In this document: positions 32,538-43,757 of the stretch, piece after piece
How positions within the stretch are numbered: the first letter of the stretch is position 1
How the letters are laid out: every line of letters starts with the position of its first letter
NCBI GenBank assembly: GCA_015680685.1
Contig: MNCI01014516.1
Span: 186,001 to 250,000 of the forward strand
Direction: 5' to 3'
Origin: Gnetum montanum
Taxonomy: Eukaryota; Streptophyta; Gnetopsida; Gnetales; Gnetaceae
DNA length: 64,000 nt
Translations under genes and position numbers: made by a program
Notes under the pieces: model-generated
Told to the model about the DNA's origin: nothing
The model's database searches: none
What the model saw: the letters and a program-made list of their open reading frames with translations, nothing else

Positions 32538-34440
32538 TGAATCTAGATCATCCTTCCACATCGATGTCTAATACATTTGATACCACAATCTAGCCAAAGA
32601 AAGTTGTACTAAGTCATGAACAATATAATTTTTTTGTGCCAAAATCCAAGCAAGGATACTAGTGGATTACCTTGATTTGGAAGCAAAAAAGGACTATGAA
32701 CAAGTCCACCAAAACGGATGGGAGTACAACCCCTCCTTCTTTGACATAATCCCACTCACGGAGTCCTACCATCAATTGTTCTTCCAACTTATCCGTGCAA
32801 ATAAGCATGATACAAGAAAAACCTATGAGAAAGCTTTACAGAAGGAATAATATGAGTTCAAGGCCCATTCTAAGCATGAGATCCCCCTCCACACCATCTT
32901 CCAATGACCACTCCCTAGTACAGCCCCTCCTCGGTTTGGTCCATCCATCCTCTCTAAGATGGTGGCCATGCCAATTCAGCCTTCCTCGTAAGCACCTAAT
33001 GCATTTTTCCAACACTATGATCATGCAAGGGCCTCCTCCTAGCCCCATACAACTCAAGCATCCTACATTCCACTTTTCTCATTGGCATCAGTAGTGTCCA
33101 TCTGATCCACTCGTGTGTGGCCTACTTTGATCACTGCATCCATCGCTCAACCAACACATCAACAACCATTTGCTATGACGTTAAACTGGCAATGCCCATC
33201 TGCTATGATGTTAAACTAGCAATGCCCATCCCATATGATGTTAAACTAGCAAACTCCACAACCAACAATTCTTCCCTATGCTATGCAACCAACCCAATCC
33301 TAGCCAATGTAACCAGCTGGCACATCCCCAAGCTTGGATTAGGCATTCTAGCTAATCCAAAGCTTAATGGAGGAGATCAACTGACTTAAGGCTACCTCCT
33401 CTAACATCATCAAGGTGGTGGATTTCTACCAAGATGATCCCATAAGTCCTATGGTACCACTTCTAACTCTCCCAAATAGGGCCTCGCTACCACAATTCAT
33501 CAAGTACAATGGTGAAGGGAATCACAATGCACACTTGGTCACATTTTGATCTAAGTGCCTACCCCTTCAAGGTTGGCCACATGCCATCATGCATGTGTTC
33601 CCCATGTCACTCACTAGCAAGGCCTTAGACTAGTATTGCATAGTACCCAAGGCCTCAATCTCCTCTTTAGAGGATCTCATAAGTTAGTTTATGACATGCT
33701 TCAGGTACAACCTAAAGCTTGAAGCAACCCTCGACCAACTCATGGAAGTTAAGCAGGGGCCTCTAAAGCCCATGTCAAAATTCCTCCAATGTTGGAATGT
33801 TGCATTAAGTGAAATGCATAAACCCCTAGTGGAGGCACATCTACTGGCCATCTTCAAAGGTGTAGTAAATGACTTCATTGAGTCCAAATTGTATTATCTA
33901 ACCCCAAATTCTCTTAGCCAAGCCTTTGCCCAAGCAAAAAGCATAGAGGAAATAGCACAAGCTAGCAATGACCCAGCTTATGTGGCCTACAGAAACCAAC
34001 ATGCTCACAAGCAAAACACAATAGTGCTAATAGTTGCTGCAAGAACAAAAGCAACCAATTGGGGCCCAATATCTAAGCAGCCCAAAGCCCCAATTGACAA
34101 AACTACCAACTTTGGCACGAACTCACCTACATGGGCAGGGGCCACCCCAAGGACCAACTTTCAGTGCAAGGATCGCTCAAAGTATACACCACTACTAATG
34201 CAACCCTCTAAACTATTGGAGTAGGTCTTGAAAGCTAGGAAAATTCAACACAAACATGTATTGATGATTACCCATCAAAAACATGATAGGTACTGCAAAC
34301 TACTAAGGAACCTCACATTAGCGATACCAAATGAGCCCCTGGTCCCACAACATTTTAAATTGGACCAATACTATCATTACCACCAATTAGTAGGTCATAG
34401 TACAGACAACTATCATGCTTTGTAGCATGAACTACAATGA
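32538..34440 (+). pseudogene. Gag pseudogene of E3
   Basis: The N-terminal part is at 32538-32850 (frame 32662-32850, MDYLDLEAKKDYEQ onward). It aligns in position with the N-terminal frames of E5 (50038) and E6 (56487). Proline-rich text follows, then three 30-bp repeats (33171-33260). The Gag core runs from about 33417 to 33960: LPQFIKYNGEGNHNAHLVTF, SSLEDLIS, RYNLKLEATLDQLMEVKQG, SMSKF-like KPMSKFLQCWN and VNDFIESKLYYLTPNSLSQA. A knuckle-like YYHYHQLVGHSTDNYHAL lies at 34370-34425; its outer Cys residues are now Tyr. The 177-codon frame 33691-34224 is the longest open part. Stops at several points make this a pseudogene. Confidence 0.7.
33171..33260 (+). repeat. Three 30-bp repeats inside gag of E3
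   Basis: TGCTATGACGTTAAACTGGC plus ten bases, in tandem, encoding CYDVKLAMPI units. The same word, CATTAAACTAGCA or CTATAAACTAGCA, is reiterated in the 3' non-coding part at 36410-36610. Confidence 0.8.
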
Positions 34441-34458
34441 ATGATAGAGTGAGGCCAA

Positions 34459-35127
34459 TTGGTGATCGACATGGCAAGTCAATCCAACACAGACAATGCC
34501 TCCTATGTCATAAATTCCATTAGCATAGGTGGCAAGCCCAAACCTATGCAACAACCTTTTATGATCCATGTGCCTCATAACAAGGCGAAGGTCCCCTTAG
34601 CCTCCAAAAGTGAGAGGCCTCCCTTTTTTATCAAAATGCCACCTCGGGCATTCACAACATCCTTTGTGGTCAAAGCTCTAAACCAATCATCTGCTAAGAC
34701 ATTAAACTGGCATGATACAGTAACAAAAACTGCTAAGCAACCTTTCATCATCAAGGTTCCACAACAAGTTAGTCACATAAAACCCCCTACAACAACTCCT
34801 AAACAACCCTTTGTCATAAGGTTCCCACAACGTGATGGCCCCTCACCTACCCAAAGCCCAACAATGGACAATGTCTTAATCTCTCCTCCCTTGAGGGTCG
34901 ACCCCACTAGTAACCTAGGTAGACCCACCAAATGGCAATGCAAGAGGACAAACACGTACCTTGCAACCCCCATGGCCAAAGCAAAGGCCACAACTAGCAA
35001 GCAACAACCAAAAATTGGGGCCCCTACGTCCAAGAAGGCCAAGAAAACCAAGCCCAAGTCCCCTACTCGAGAGATCTATCTATTAAGCCACATGGAGGAA
35101 GTCAAGGCCATGACAAGGACTTCGTAG
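34459..35127 (+). pseudogene. Gag-protease linker of E3 with PFxIxVP repeats
   Basis: An open 222-codon frame. Four repeats are spaced along it: QPFMIHVPHN, PPFFIKMPPR, QPFIIKVPQQ and QPFVIRFPQR. A Lys-rich segment (SKKAKKTKPKSP) follows. E6 has the same repeat series (about 59395-59600) and E5 a decayed one (51985-52110). I know of no named domain for this. It may be a Gag tail or a binding region. The opposite-strand frame 34773-35057 is its shadow. Confidence 0.6.
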
Positions 35128-35170
35128 CTACACTAACCTAGGTGAGACAAACACTCAGTAAAAGAACACA

Positions 35171-36106
35171 ATGTTAAGCCTGTATGACCTAGTCATGACT
35201 TCATCTACTCACTGCCAAGCATTGGTTCGAATCTTGGCATCCATTCTTATTATGGAGGACATCCCTACAAATGAAGAATCCATCCATGCAATGATGTTAC
35301 CCCCTACACCATAGGAATTAGGTTCAACATCTCTAACCTTTCACAATGATGCATTCAAAGTCAACCCCGAACAAGGGAAGGTCACTATAACTCCACTATC
35401 CATTAGCATATGTGTTGGGAAATGTACCATCTACAAAGTGCATGTCAATGATGGTGCAACAACAAATGTAGTCCTATACTCCATCATCGATAAGGTAGGT
35501 TTCATGGACAAAATCAGGCGAACCAAAACCATGTGTCTAAAATCCTTCAACCTATCATGTGTCATAGTTAGGGGTACAATCAACTTAGCCTTCATGGCAG
35601 GAGAGCAATTCCCCACTAGTGCAAATTTCACTATCATAGAGGAGATGCCAGTTTTCAACATGATTCTAAGTAGGCCTTGTCTAGCCCAACTAAGGTTTAT
35701 ATCCTCTCCCATCCACCAAGAAATCCACCTTCCATACGAAGATGGTCAAGTTATCATCCATGGTGAAAGTGCCTCCTCTTCGACTATCCATGACATACAC
35801 ATGGCACAAGTTTTAGAAGAGGAGTTTCTTGGTGGTACTCCTATGGCAACCAATGTAGCACCTAAGGCTGACATACCTGAAGAAGTGGTTAAATCCAACA
35901 ACCTCCTAGAGGATCCTAAGCTTTACACACCCCCTAATCCACACCTAATTAGGAAGCATCTATGTGATCAAGAATTTTCCTTGGCGAAAAACACATTAAG
36001 CACCAACTCACCCCTTGCCTCCATTGGCTATGCATTTTTGGTTTTTTCTTGGGTTGCATTTGGTCATGCATTTACATTTCACCTACTTGCCTATTTTACA
36101 CACTAA
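35171..36106 (+). pseudogene. Retropepsin-like protease of E3
   Basis: A 311-codon frame with one internal stop (about 35312); the uninterrupted part is 35438-36106. It reads SLYDLVMTSSTHCQALVRIL, later ICVGKCTIYKVHVNDGATTN (the DGA-type active-site region, with the expected catalytic Asp apparently Asn), LKSFNLSCVIVRGTINLAF, FTIIEEMPVFNMILSRPCLA and ISSPIHQEIHLPYEDGQVII. This order is that of plant gypsy aspartic proteases. A 60-residue tail follows and the frame closes at 36106. It does not continue into RT, in contrast to autonomous elements. Confidence 0.75.
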
Positions 36107-37776
36107 TTTTCTTTGTATATGCATTTCTACTTTGTTTAAAAATTCATCTACTTAGCTTATGCATTGCATTTGAAAAACAATAAAAAACATATGGCCTAAA
36201 AAGGCCTTAAACTAGCCTACGACCTAAAATGGTCTAAAACTATTACTTTTTACATTGCTTTCCTTTCATTCATTCATTTTAACTTTGTTTATGATAGTTG
36301 TTGCTTGATGTTTTTTTCTTTCTAGTTGAGTTTTGCAGGATCTTGCAGGCACACAACATGACCATGCATGCAGCATCACACCTTACACAAGCAAGGTAAG
36401 CACCAGTCCACTATGACTATAAACTAGCATAGACAATCCATTATGACTATAAACTAGCACAAATTGTCCTTGGGTCATGACATTAAACTAGCACAACAAC
36501 TCATCCTTGGGTCATGACATTAAACTGGCACAACATCCATTGTCTGCTACAACGTTAAACTAGCATCCAACAGTCTGCTAGGACTATAAACTAGCACATC
36601 ACACTTTGCCAAGACCTTCAACTATGTTCATAGTCTGCTAGAGTGTAGCCTTGGAAGCACTCATAACATCATCACCTCCATCATTCTGGTGATCTTTTGG
36701 AGCACTTTCCATTAGTGCAGCCTTTAGAGGACTCATAGCATCATCACCCTGGCACTTTCACTAGTTTCCTGAGCACTTACAACTGGCACAACATTTGACA
36801 CATTTGTAGCATCTTTGCATCTAACACCTATAGCATCTTCACATCTAACATTTGCACTTACTTTTTACAATTTTTTATTTTCTTATCTTCTCGAAGTTGT
36901 GTTTGCAGGATGAAGCCTCATAGGTGGTCATGCAGAGATGCATCTCATTGCAGTAGCAAGTCACCAAATTGCTTTGATGTGCATGATTAGACTAGTTAAG
37001 CCACTCAAGAGTGCACCTCCCCCCTCACCCTTATTACAACCTATGCACATTCACTCTATTATCCTAATATCCTCTAATCTCCCACATACTCATGATTATA
37101 CATTCCTTAGATGGATACACACTATGATGCACATAGCATTCTCTTCACATCAACTATAGAACCCATGGTCGATGTAACATAATTTATCCTATAGGGTGTC
37201 TCTGTTGGGTGGTAAAAGCCTAAGCGGATGTAACATGAATCATCCCTAGGAGGAAACATCTATCCTACAGATGCAATGTGATGCATCAAAACAAATTCCA
37301 TCTTCTCAATGGCCAACTTGCAGCTAACATTTAGTGGTAAGTTGAACCCAAATAAGGCTCTCCTCACAAAAAAGAAAAAGAGAATGTGGGAAAAGAAAAT
37401 CCCCTAGAAAATTGACAATGTTGTAGCTTCTCAACTAGCCTAGCCTTAGATTGAATTTGATGCTCTAATAAGCACTCTGATGAGAGGTTAATGTTTCAGA
37501 GGTGAACCACTTCATTTCATGGTCATTGTTAGCCATGCTGAATCTGCATCTTACATCATGATCCACTATTTTCATTTCATTGCCACAATTCAAATTTCAT
37601 CTCTCTAGCATTGCCTATACCCTTTGTCCACTAGCATAACCTTATTTCCATAACACTCTTGAGCATGGTAAAATGACATTCAATCTTATGCCAATGAGTA
37701 ATGTTGGCGACATGTCTACTATGGTGTTTTGTAATTCTTTGTCGACATCTCTCAGGCCACTCCTCCAAACTTCAAC
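36107..37776 (+). other. Non-coding 3' part of E3 with TAAACTAGCA repeats
   Basis: There is no pol sequence. GCCTAAAAAGGCCTTAAACT-type words occur at 36190-36250. Positions 36410-36610 hold about seven copies of a motif close to GACATTAAACTAGCACA, spaced about 30 bp. E5 (53570-53700) and E6 (60880-60990) carry GGCCTAAAACTAGCAA-type repeats in the same place. The 73-codon frame at 36938-37159 has no recognisable content. Confidence 0.6.
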
Positions 37777-37787
37777 AAAGAGGGGCC
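37777..37787 (+). promoter_or_regulatory. Polypurine tract of E3
   Basis: AAAGAGGGGCC directly precedes the 3' LTR start (TGAAGCACC, 37790), the position of the plus-strand primer. Confidence 0.7.
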
Positions 37788-38228
37788 ATTGAAGCACCAC
37801 AAAATTTCAAGTCTCAGCATCACAACTGCAAATTTTCCTAAGTGTCAAAATGATGGCACTTTTCCCAAATCTTTCCAAAGTGTTTAGTGTAGTCAGTTCC
37901 AACTACTAGATTTGGAAAATTTTTCAAAGGGTCAGAATGATGGAACTTTCTACACAGATGTCACACTGTGTAACATAGCACAATGTAGCACCATGTCACG
38001 TTGTGTAGCGTAGCATAGTGTAGCACCATGTTACACTATGCAGCGTAGCGTAGGAATAGGCACAACATAGCATAGTTTTCAATCTATGCATCATAGCACA
38101 ACATAGCCAAATTGACACTACAAGCATCCCGTGTCCTGCATGTAACATGGGATGAGCATAGTAGATAGTGTGGTCCCACCCACTGCACTGCCATGTGGCA
38201 CCTAATCTACATTTTTGACTAACCCTAG

Positions 38229-38240
38229 CTCTATAAATAC
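38229..38240 (+). promoter_or_regulatory. TATA box in 3' LTR of E3
   Basis: CTCTATAAATAC, about 35 bp before the 33-bp repeats, with the upstream GCATAGC cluster. It is the likely core promoter of the family. The 5' LTR copy has lost it (CTATGAATAC). Confidence 0.55.
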
Positions 38241-38269
38241 CCTTGGAATCCTAATGCTTTAGTAATTGG

Positions 38270-38468
38270 CATTCCTTGACTGCTCGCATTCCCCAACAGT
38301 TGGATTCCTTGACTATTGGCATTCCCCAACAGTTCGATTCCTTGACTATTGGCATTCCCCAACAATTGGATTCCTTGACTCTTGGCATTCCCCAATAGTT
38401 GTATTCCTTGACTATTGGCATTCCCCAATAGTTGGATTCCTTGACTATTGGCATTCCCAAGTGGTTGG
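38270..38468. repeat. 33-bp repeats in 3' LTR, six copies
   Basis: Six units close to ATTCCTTGACTATTGGCATT followed by CCCCAATAGTTGG. Compare four in the 5' LTR. Confidence 0.85.
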
Positions 38469-38511
38469 CATTCCTTAGATGTGAGCATTTTTAAGCATAG
38501 AGCTTCCAGTA

Positions 38512-38522
38512 NNNNNNNNNNN
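38512..38522. other. Assembly gap of 11 Ns
   Basis: The 5' LTR has a G-rich run at the matching position (AAGGTGGGGGGTGG, about 31659-31672). The gap is probably a sequencing failure there. A single N also occurs at 54470. Confidence 0.9.
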
Positions 38523-39120
38523 GAGGAAAGAAGATTGATGAGTAGAAGGGTGATGAGCAGTAAATCTTAGCATTGGAGTCTTCCAAATCTCTCTCCCACT
38601 TAAATGTAGTAGCTTTCAGTCCAGCAAGCATCAGCTTATTTGTGCCTACCTGCACCACATCTGCAGCATCCTAGGAGCTGTGACCATATAGTTCCTTTGC
38701 TCAGTTGTGCTTGTCCAATGCTACACACTAGTTGCACACATCCATCATTCAAACAAAAATCAGATCCCCCAATTTTGGGATGGTGCATCTCCTTATCCAA
38801 ACTCTCATTCTATTTTACTATAGTGTATATGTTGCATCTTTATGTATTTGTTTATGTTTATTGTCTGGGTTACATACTTTGATACGTTTTTGCTATTGCG
38901 AGTGTTATGTTCTCTTTCATTTCAACCTTCACACATTACATTCTAAAATTATATTTGTAAATAGTTAGTGCACACCACGTAAGTCCCTGTCTAATCGACG
39001 AGACTATTTAGGGAACCCCTTTTCTGTTTTCTCTAGCATGGCCCTCACACGGATTTAGGGTTAGGCTGTGCACCTGATAACCTCTTCGTGTTCCAGCCAC
39101 CAACATTTTTGGAAGCTACA

Positions 39121-39125
39121 AAACT
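39121..39125. repeat. Target site duplication of E3, right
   Basis: AAACT immediately after the 3' LTR, identical to 30990-30994. Confidence 0.85.
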
Positions 39126-41460
39126 TTCTGCCAAACTTAATGTAGAAGACTTGTTATCTCTTTAAATATTCCTAATCCCAACATAATTAAGGTCTTCTTA
39201 GCTTTCCAAAGGCTTTTTCTCTTCTATGTTTGAAGAACATTAGAAGATTTCTCACATCAAACCCATAGTGCTAAACTTATTCTTCTCCAAGTCTTCTAAG
39301 TGTTGCACCTAGAATCTTCAATGGTTTTTGAAAAACCAAATGCATCACATCTTCTCAACAATCTTAGAATCCACCCATCCATCTCCATTTACAGCATTGG
39401 GATAGTATGGTAAGGAATTTTAGGCTTTCCTTTTGAAAAAATCAAGGAAAATGCTTAAGGCTTTTAGCAACCACAGTGAGGAAGATTAAGTCAAGTAGTT
39501 AAGATCTACTAGGTACCAAGTTCTCACCATTTTTTAAAATTTTTCACAGTTTTGTGAAAACATTGTTTCAACTCTAGGCTTATCTAGGTTGAAATTTTTC
39601 AATCTATTTATGTTGAATTAAAGGTTAGACCTATCATTTATAGTAGCATCAAGATTTGAACTTTTAGTAATGGATTGAGGGAGATTTAGGTTTTTTTCCC
39701 AAAGCTATGATCAACATTTTTTGCTCTATCCCTAGTCAATTTTGGCTTAAATTTAACATTTTCCTAGATAGTATATTCTAAGATTTTGCAATTTTAATTA
39801 CATAGATATGTTATTTTTGGTGTTTTGATTGTACTAGAGGTGGAATTATATTTTTTAAATTTTTAATACATTTTTAATTAATTGAACAATCTAATTTTTA
39901 GTTTGTTGACCAATTTTGTTGAAATTTTGTAGTTTTTCAATGGAAAAAATGATAGAGTTGGAAATGTTTTAGGCACCTTTGATTAGTGTTTTGGATCATT
40001 CGGAATGATGGAAATAGTGTAGAAGTGTTTAGTATGAAGTTTCAAATTTTTTACATATTTTTCCCAGTGTTTTTTGGTAGTCAATTTACTTCAAACTAGG
40101 TTTTTGGTCAAAATTTTAGTTGAAAATTGGCATAATTGTGATGTTTTCTGCACTTGGATTGCAATGTTGATGGTTAATTTGTTGTTGGGAACATGTTCCT
40201 TGCACTAGTAGCCAAAATAATGTTTTAATAATTTTTTAACAATTGTTCCTAGTCTCCAAGATCTATATTGATTAGTTTGGGTTTTGTTTGCATAGTTTTG
40301 ATTTTTCATGCTTAGATTGATAGTGTTGGCTTCTTAGGATTGGTTTGTAATTGTTATGGGATTTTTCAACTGTTGTGATCAATGTATAGCACCTTTTAGA
40401 CAAGTCAATTCCAATGTACAAGAAGCTTTAGTGCATTTTGTGGAAAGATGTGGCAGCATTTAGGCCACAATAATTAAGAAATCTATACTTCTTATTTCCA
40501 CTTTTCCACCATCTTCAATTTTTAATCTTGTATGAACTATTTGACCATTAATTTATGAAAAATTCTATTAATTAAACTCCAGTATATCATTCTTGGCCTC
40601 TAATTATGTCAAAATTTGGTTTTCATGTCAATAGTCTGTAAAAATGCTTGTTTCAAAGTTTTATAGACCAACTGTTTCTGCAAATGTTAAATTGTTTTTC
40701 CCCATATTGATGAAAGTGTAAAATCTATATTTTAGTTTATATTTTAAAGGTAATTACATTGGTATACTTGCTTATTTCATATGTTTTGGATTTAGTGGCA
40801 AATTTATCATGCTAGTGGTTATTTTGGTTTAAAGTTTGCTAATTTTTATTGTAACAGTTATATGGTTTTTATGTTCTAATGATTATGAGATTTGGCTATG
40901 TACGGGGCCTTGCTAAATTCCATTTTTATCATGGTGGAGCTAGTTGAAATCCTATGTTGCACTTGGAAAACCATACAAAAGAGTCTAAACCTGAATATGT
41001 GCATTAATAGACACAATCTAATATGGTTTAGAACTAGTGTAAGGGAATTATTGGCCTTTTTTCTGTACAACTACAGTGTGATCACATGATCACACTTTAT
41101 AGTGAATGTTGACTATGTCATCATAGAGATCCTCTTAATAGGGGTCTTCCACTTGCATCCTATAGCTCATAGTGGATGATTGTGACACTCAAAGGGATAT
41201 AGAGCATAAGAAAACCTTGTTTTTAGTGGGAGTTAGATAGTTATCTCAAATCTAGAAAATGCCTGTGTACTTGTAATACTATTTTAACAACACCTTGATG
41301 ATAGGCCATAGGATAAACACACTCTTTCAAAACCCTCTAGAAATTATCTAGCTCCTAGAATGATAACTCTAATTTCCACTATTATATTTGTTCATTTTTT
41401 AGCTCAAGGGTTTTTTAGTTCTAATTATTTTGATGCTTTATTTTTTTTTAGTTTTTTATA
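39126..41460. other. Unassigned region after E3
   Basis: Should be the continuation of the R/E2 sequence interrupted by E3, but I see neither the 185-bp unit nor any coding domain in it. The frames at 40876-41070 (-) and 40892-41089 (+) overlap on opposite strands and look like chance. Confidence 0.35.
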
Positions 41461-41732
41461 GATATAGGGTACATCCCAAGGGACTAGTCAGGAATGACCA
41501 AATCTTATCTATGGCTCATAAAGCGTTGGAAGAATATAGGCAAGGTGAGGTTGCGAAAGTGAAGGTGCTCAATTAGCTTGAAGCTAAGTTTAGTAGATAC
41601 CATATACAATATTCCCATGTATACAAAACAAATAAATCCATCAATCATGAACATAGATGGTGGGCTCACACAAACTTAGGAGCTCATGCACCAACTCATC
41701 TTAAGGTTATAGCCTTTCCTAAGCCTAGTAAG
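41461..41732 (+). pseudogene. Exon-like frame 1 of an unidentified gene or element
   Basis: A plus-strand frame with a single stop reads YRVHPKGLVRNDQILSMAHK, later EVAKVKVLN and KFSRYHIQYSHVYKTN, ending HLKVIAFPKP. It is preceded by a T-rich tract ending TTTTTTATAG (acceptor-like) and followed by GTAAGT (donor-like). A T-rich, intron-like stretch then runs to about 41860. I do not recognise the protein. It could be a host gene or the ORF of an unknown transposon. Confidence 0.4.
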
Positions 41733-41859
41733 TAAACATTGTTTTATATGATCAATAATTTTTAGTATTTTTGATTTCTTTCAAGTTTTTATGTTTTTTT
41801 CCTTTTTTATTTCTTAAAGTTTTCATACTTTCAAGAGGCATGTTATATTTTCATTTTTT

Positions 41860-42570
41860 ATGCATAAGTCTATGATTGTTTTGATTGTCTCAAAATGTTC
41901 GAAGAAAAGAACTCAACTCAAGTTCCTTGAAGTACACTTTGCACAAGAATGGTTGGTGGGAAAAGCTTCTATGGACATCCAACAAATGCTTATTGATGCA
42001 AGTTTGTATGATGTTTTCATGTTTCCTAGTCTAATTATGCCACCTATTAAGATATTAAACATGATTGACTCTTTTGATAAGGGGATCATCAAATTCATCA
42101 CTCATATTTATGGTTATCTTGTTATGTTAAGAATTAATGCATATGTTTGGCAATCTATTTGGCATATCCACTAGTAGTGCCAAGGTTACCACTAGAGTAA
42201 GAAAAGATATAGGCTATATAGAGGAAATGGAATCTTGACTTAACTCTTCTCCTCATGCAACATTGACTTTTAATAAGTGTATAGTTGAAGAAGCTAACGA
42301 GACCTACCCCCTTTTCTATGCTAGGGCCTTTCCACCATTAATATAATAAAAGAAGACTATAGGAGTTCAGTATGCTTGGACCATGAAAAAGATGTTAAAT
42401 GATGACTCTACATTTAATTGGGCTAGCCACTTGGTTGTTGGCATAAGGGATGAAATAAAAAAGATATACAATAATCCTGATAATATTTATCATGTATATT
42501 TTACATTCTTCTTTGCATATCTTAAGAGATTTGTGAAGTTCTCAGTGATCAAGATATATGGAGAATGGAT
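41860..42570 (+). pseudogene. Exon-like frames 2, cut by copia element E4
   Basis: The 104-codon frame 41860-42174 includes FLEVHFAQEWLVGKASMDIQ and LMIDASLYD-like text. After a frameshift near 42160 the reading continues to 42570 with three stops: ARAFPPLI, GVQYAWTMKKMLNDDSTFNW, ASHLVVGIRDEIKKIYNN and YLKRFVKFSVIKIYGEW. It ends exactly where the E4 LTR begins (TGTTGACC, 42571), so E4 inserted into it. No known family recognised. Confidence 0.4.
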
Positions 42571-43702
42571 TGTTGACCTTTTGATGTGTTAAATGTTAAG
42601 TAAAATTGAGTACAATGATGCTTTTATATTTGTATGGTTGATTGTGTTTGTAGGGTAAGAGTGTGGATAATGTCTTTATAGACCTCAAGGACATACAAGA
42701 AAATTTGACATCATCAAGATCTGGGAGTGAGACAAGGAAGACATGAGAAAGTTCAAGAACTTAGAAAAGGAATGAAGAATTCAAAGTATAAATGAAGGTG
42801 AAGTAAGACATCTCCAAGAAATAAAATTCATCTTAGCATAATTGAATGTAGAATATGAGAAGATGTCTCTACAAAGATGTCTTTTTGATGAGAAAGACAT
42901 CTTTCATCAGAAGAAAACACCTTTGGAGAATGAAGGCCAATTGTAGAAAGATGTGTTTCACCATAAGAAGACATCTTTCTAGAATGGAGACCAAATGTAG
43001 AAAGATGTCTCAATCATGACTAAGATGTCTTTAGTAACCATTATCTAGCCATTTCATGAACTCCAAGGTGATTTAGAAAACATAGTGGCTATAAGAAGAT
43101 ATTATTCTCATTGGAAATATGCAATCTTTTGTATTATCATTGTGTAATCATCAAGAAACCATTTTATTCATTATTTTTCGTCATTGTATAATCATTTGTC
43201 TATTTTTAATTGGTCAAAGTGAGCTATGCCTCAAAGTGTAAGGATAAACAACATTAGTTGCATTCTTTCCTTGTGATTGTTGTTCCCTTTTGTTGCCCTA
43301 TGAAGTTGATGTGCTTCTTGTATGAAGGCATCTTGATTGAGCTTGTTGGGATCCTATAGGATTGAGTGTTGGTGTAGTGACACAACACTTCAAAGCAAAG
43401 CTCAATTTGTAATGGTTGAGGGATCTTAGAAACCACTTTCTAAGCTTGTTGGTACCTTGGGAGGTTGAGTGGATTCGTAGTGTTAAATCACTTCATTGTG
43501 GAGCCTAGATCTTGTATAGGATGTGGTACCCTTCAAACCACATTTGACAGAAACAAAGTTTGGAGGTGTACTTGTGAACTATCCTATGAGTGTCAACTAT
43601 CCAAGTTGGGAAACCATGTTAAATTTGGCGTGTGGTTTGTCTTAAAGAATTTTAATTTGAAAAACTTATTGATGCCCACCCCCCTTCTAAGTTCACAATC
43701 CA
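42571..43702 (+). repeat. 5' LTR of E4
   Basis: Starts TGTTGACC and ends near CACAATCCA. The first 360 bp match 46918-47281. It carries many copies of AAAGATGTCTTT in both orientations (42840-43030), including a perfect 12-bp hairpin at 42873-42904. Minus-strand frames 42828-43013 and 43254-43436 and the plus frame 43465-43722 lie within the LTR and are not genes. Confidence 0.7.
42873..42904. repeat. Hairpin of AAAGATGTCTTT in E4 LTR
   Basis: AAAGATGTCTTT, an 8-base loop, then AAAGACATCTTT, its perfect complement. Further single copies flank it. Confidence 0.8.
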
Positions 43703-43703
43703 T

Positions 43704-43718
43704 AAGTTGTATTGAAGC
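43704..43718 (+). promoter_or_regulatory. Decayed tRNA-iMet primer site of E4
   Basis: GTTGTATTGAAGCCTAG, compared with the usual copia context TTGGTATCAGAGCCTAG. The match is partial but in the right place. Confidence 0.5.
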
Positions 43719-43757
43719 CTAGTACACATCTTCATCATCAACATTAAAGAGTGAACA

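Larger units (their letters stand above)
30995..39120 (+). mobile_element. Element E3: complete non-autonomous Gag-protease LTR retrotransposon
   Basis: The two LTRs (30995-32266 and 37790-39120) are flanked by the same 5-mer, AAACT, at 30990-30994 and 39121-39125, the target duplication expected of integrase-mediated insertion. A primer site follows the 5' LTR (32272), and a polypurine tract precedes the 3' LTR (AAAGAGGGG at 37777-37785). The 5.5-kb interior encodes a Gag pseudogene and a protease-containing frame, then about 1.7 kb without coding sequence. No RT, RNase H or integrase is present. E5 and E6 share this architecture. The diverged LTRs show it is old. Confidence 0.85.
37790..39120 (+). 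repeat. 3' LTR of E3
   Basis: 1331 bp, TGAAGCACC to GCTACA. It contains the GCATAGC-like block (37965-38110), a TATA box, six 33-bp repeats (38270-38468) and an 11-base gap of Ns. The nested frames 38231-38488 (-), 38251-38460 (-) and 38266-38478 (+) are products of the 33-bp repeat, which is a multiple of three and has no stop in several frames. Confidence 0.85.

Noticed and set aside
34773-35057. Minus-strand 94-codon hydrophobic frame
   Set aside because: Antisense to the Gag-protease linker of E3, whose plus-strand repeats are conserved in E6.
38231-38488. Repeat protein-like minus-strand frame with GNANSQGIQLL units
   Set aside because: It is the 33-bp LTR minisatellite read in a frame without stops. 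Frames exist on both strands, and the 5' LTR array does not keep them.
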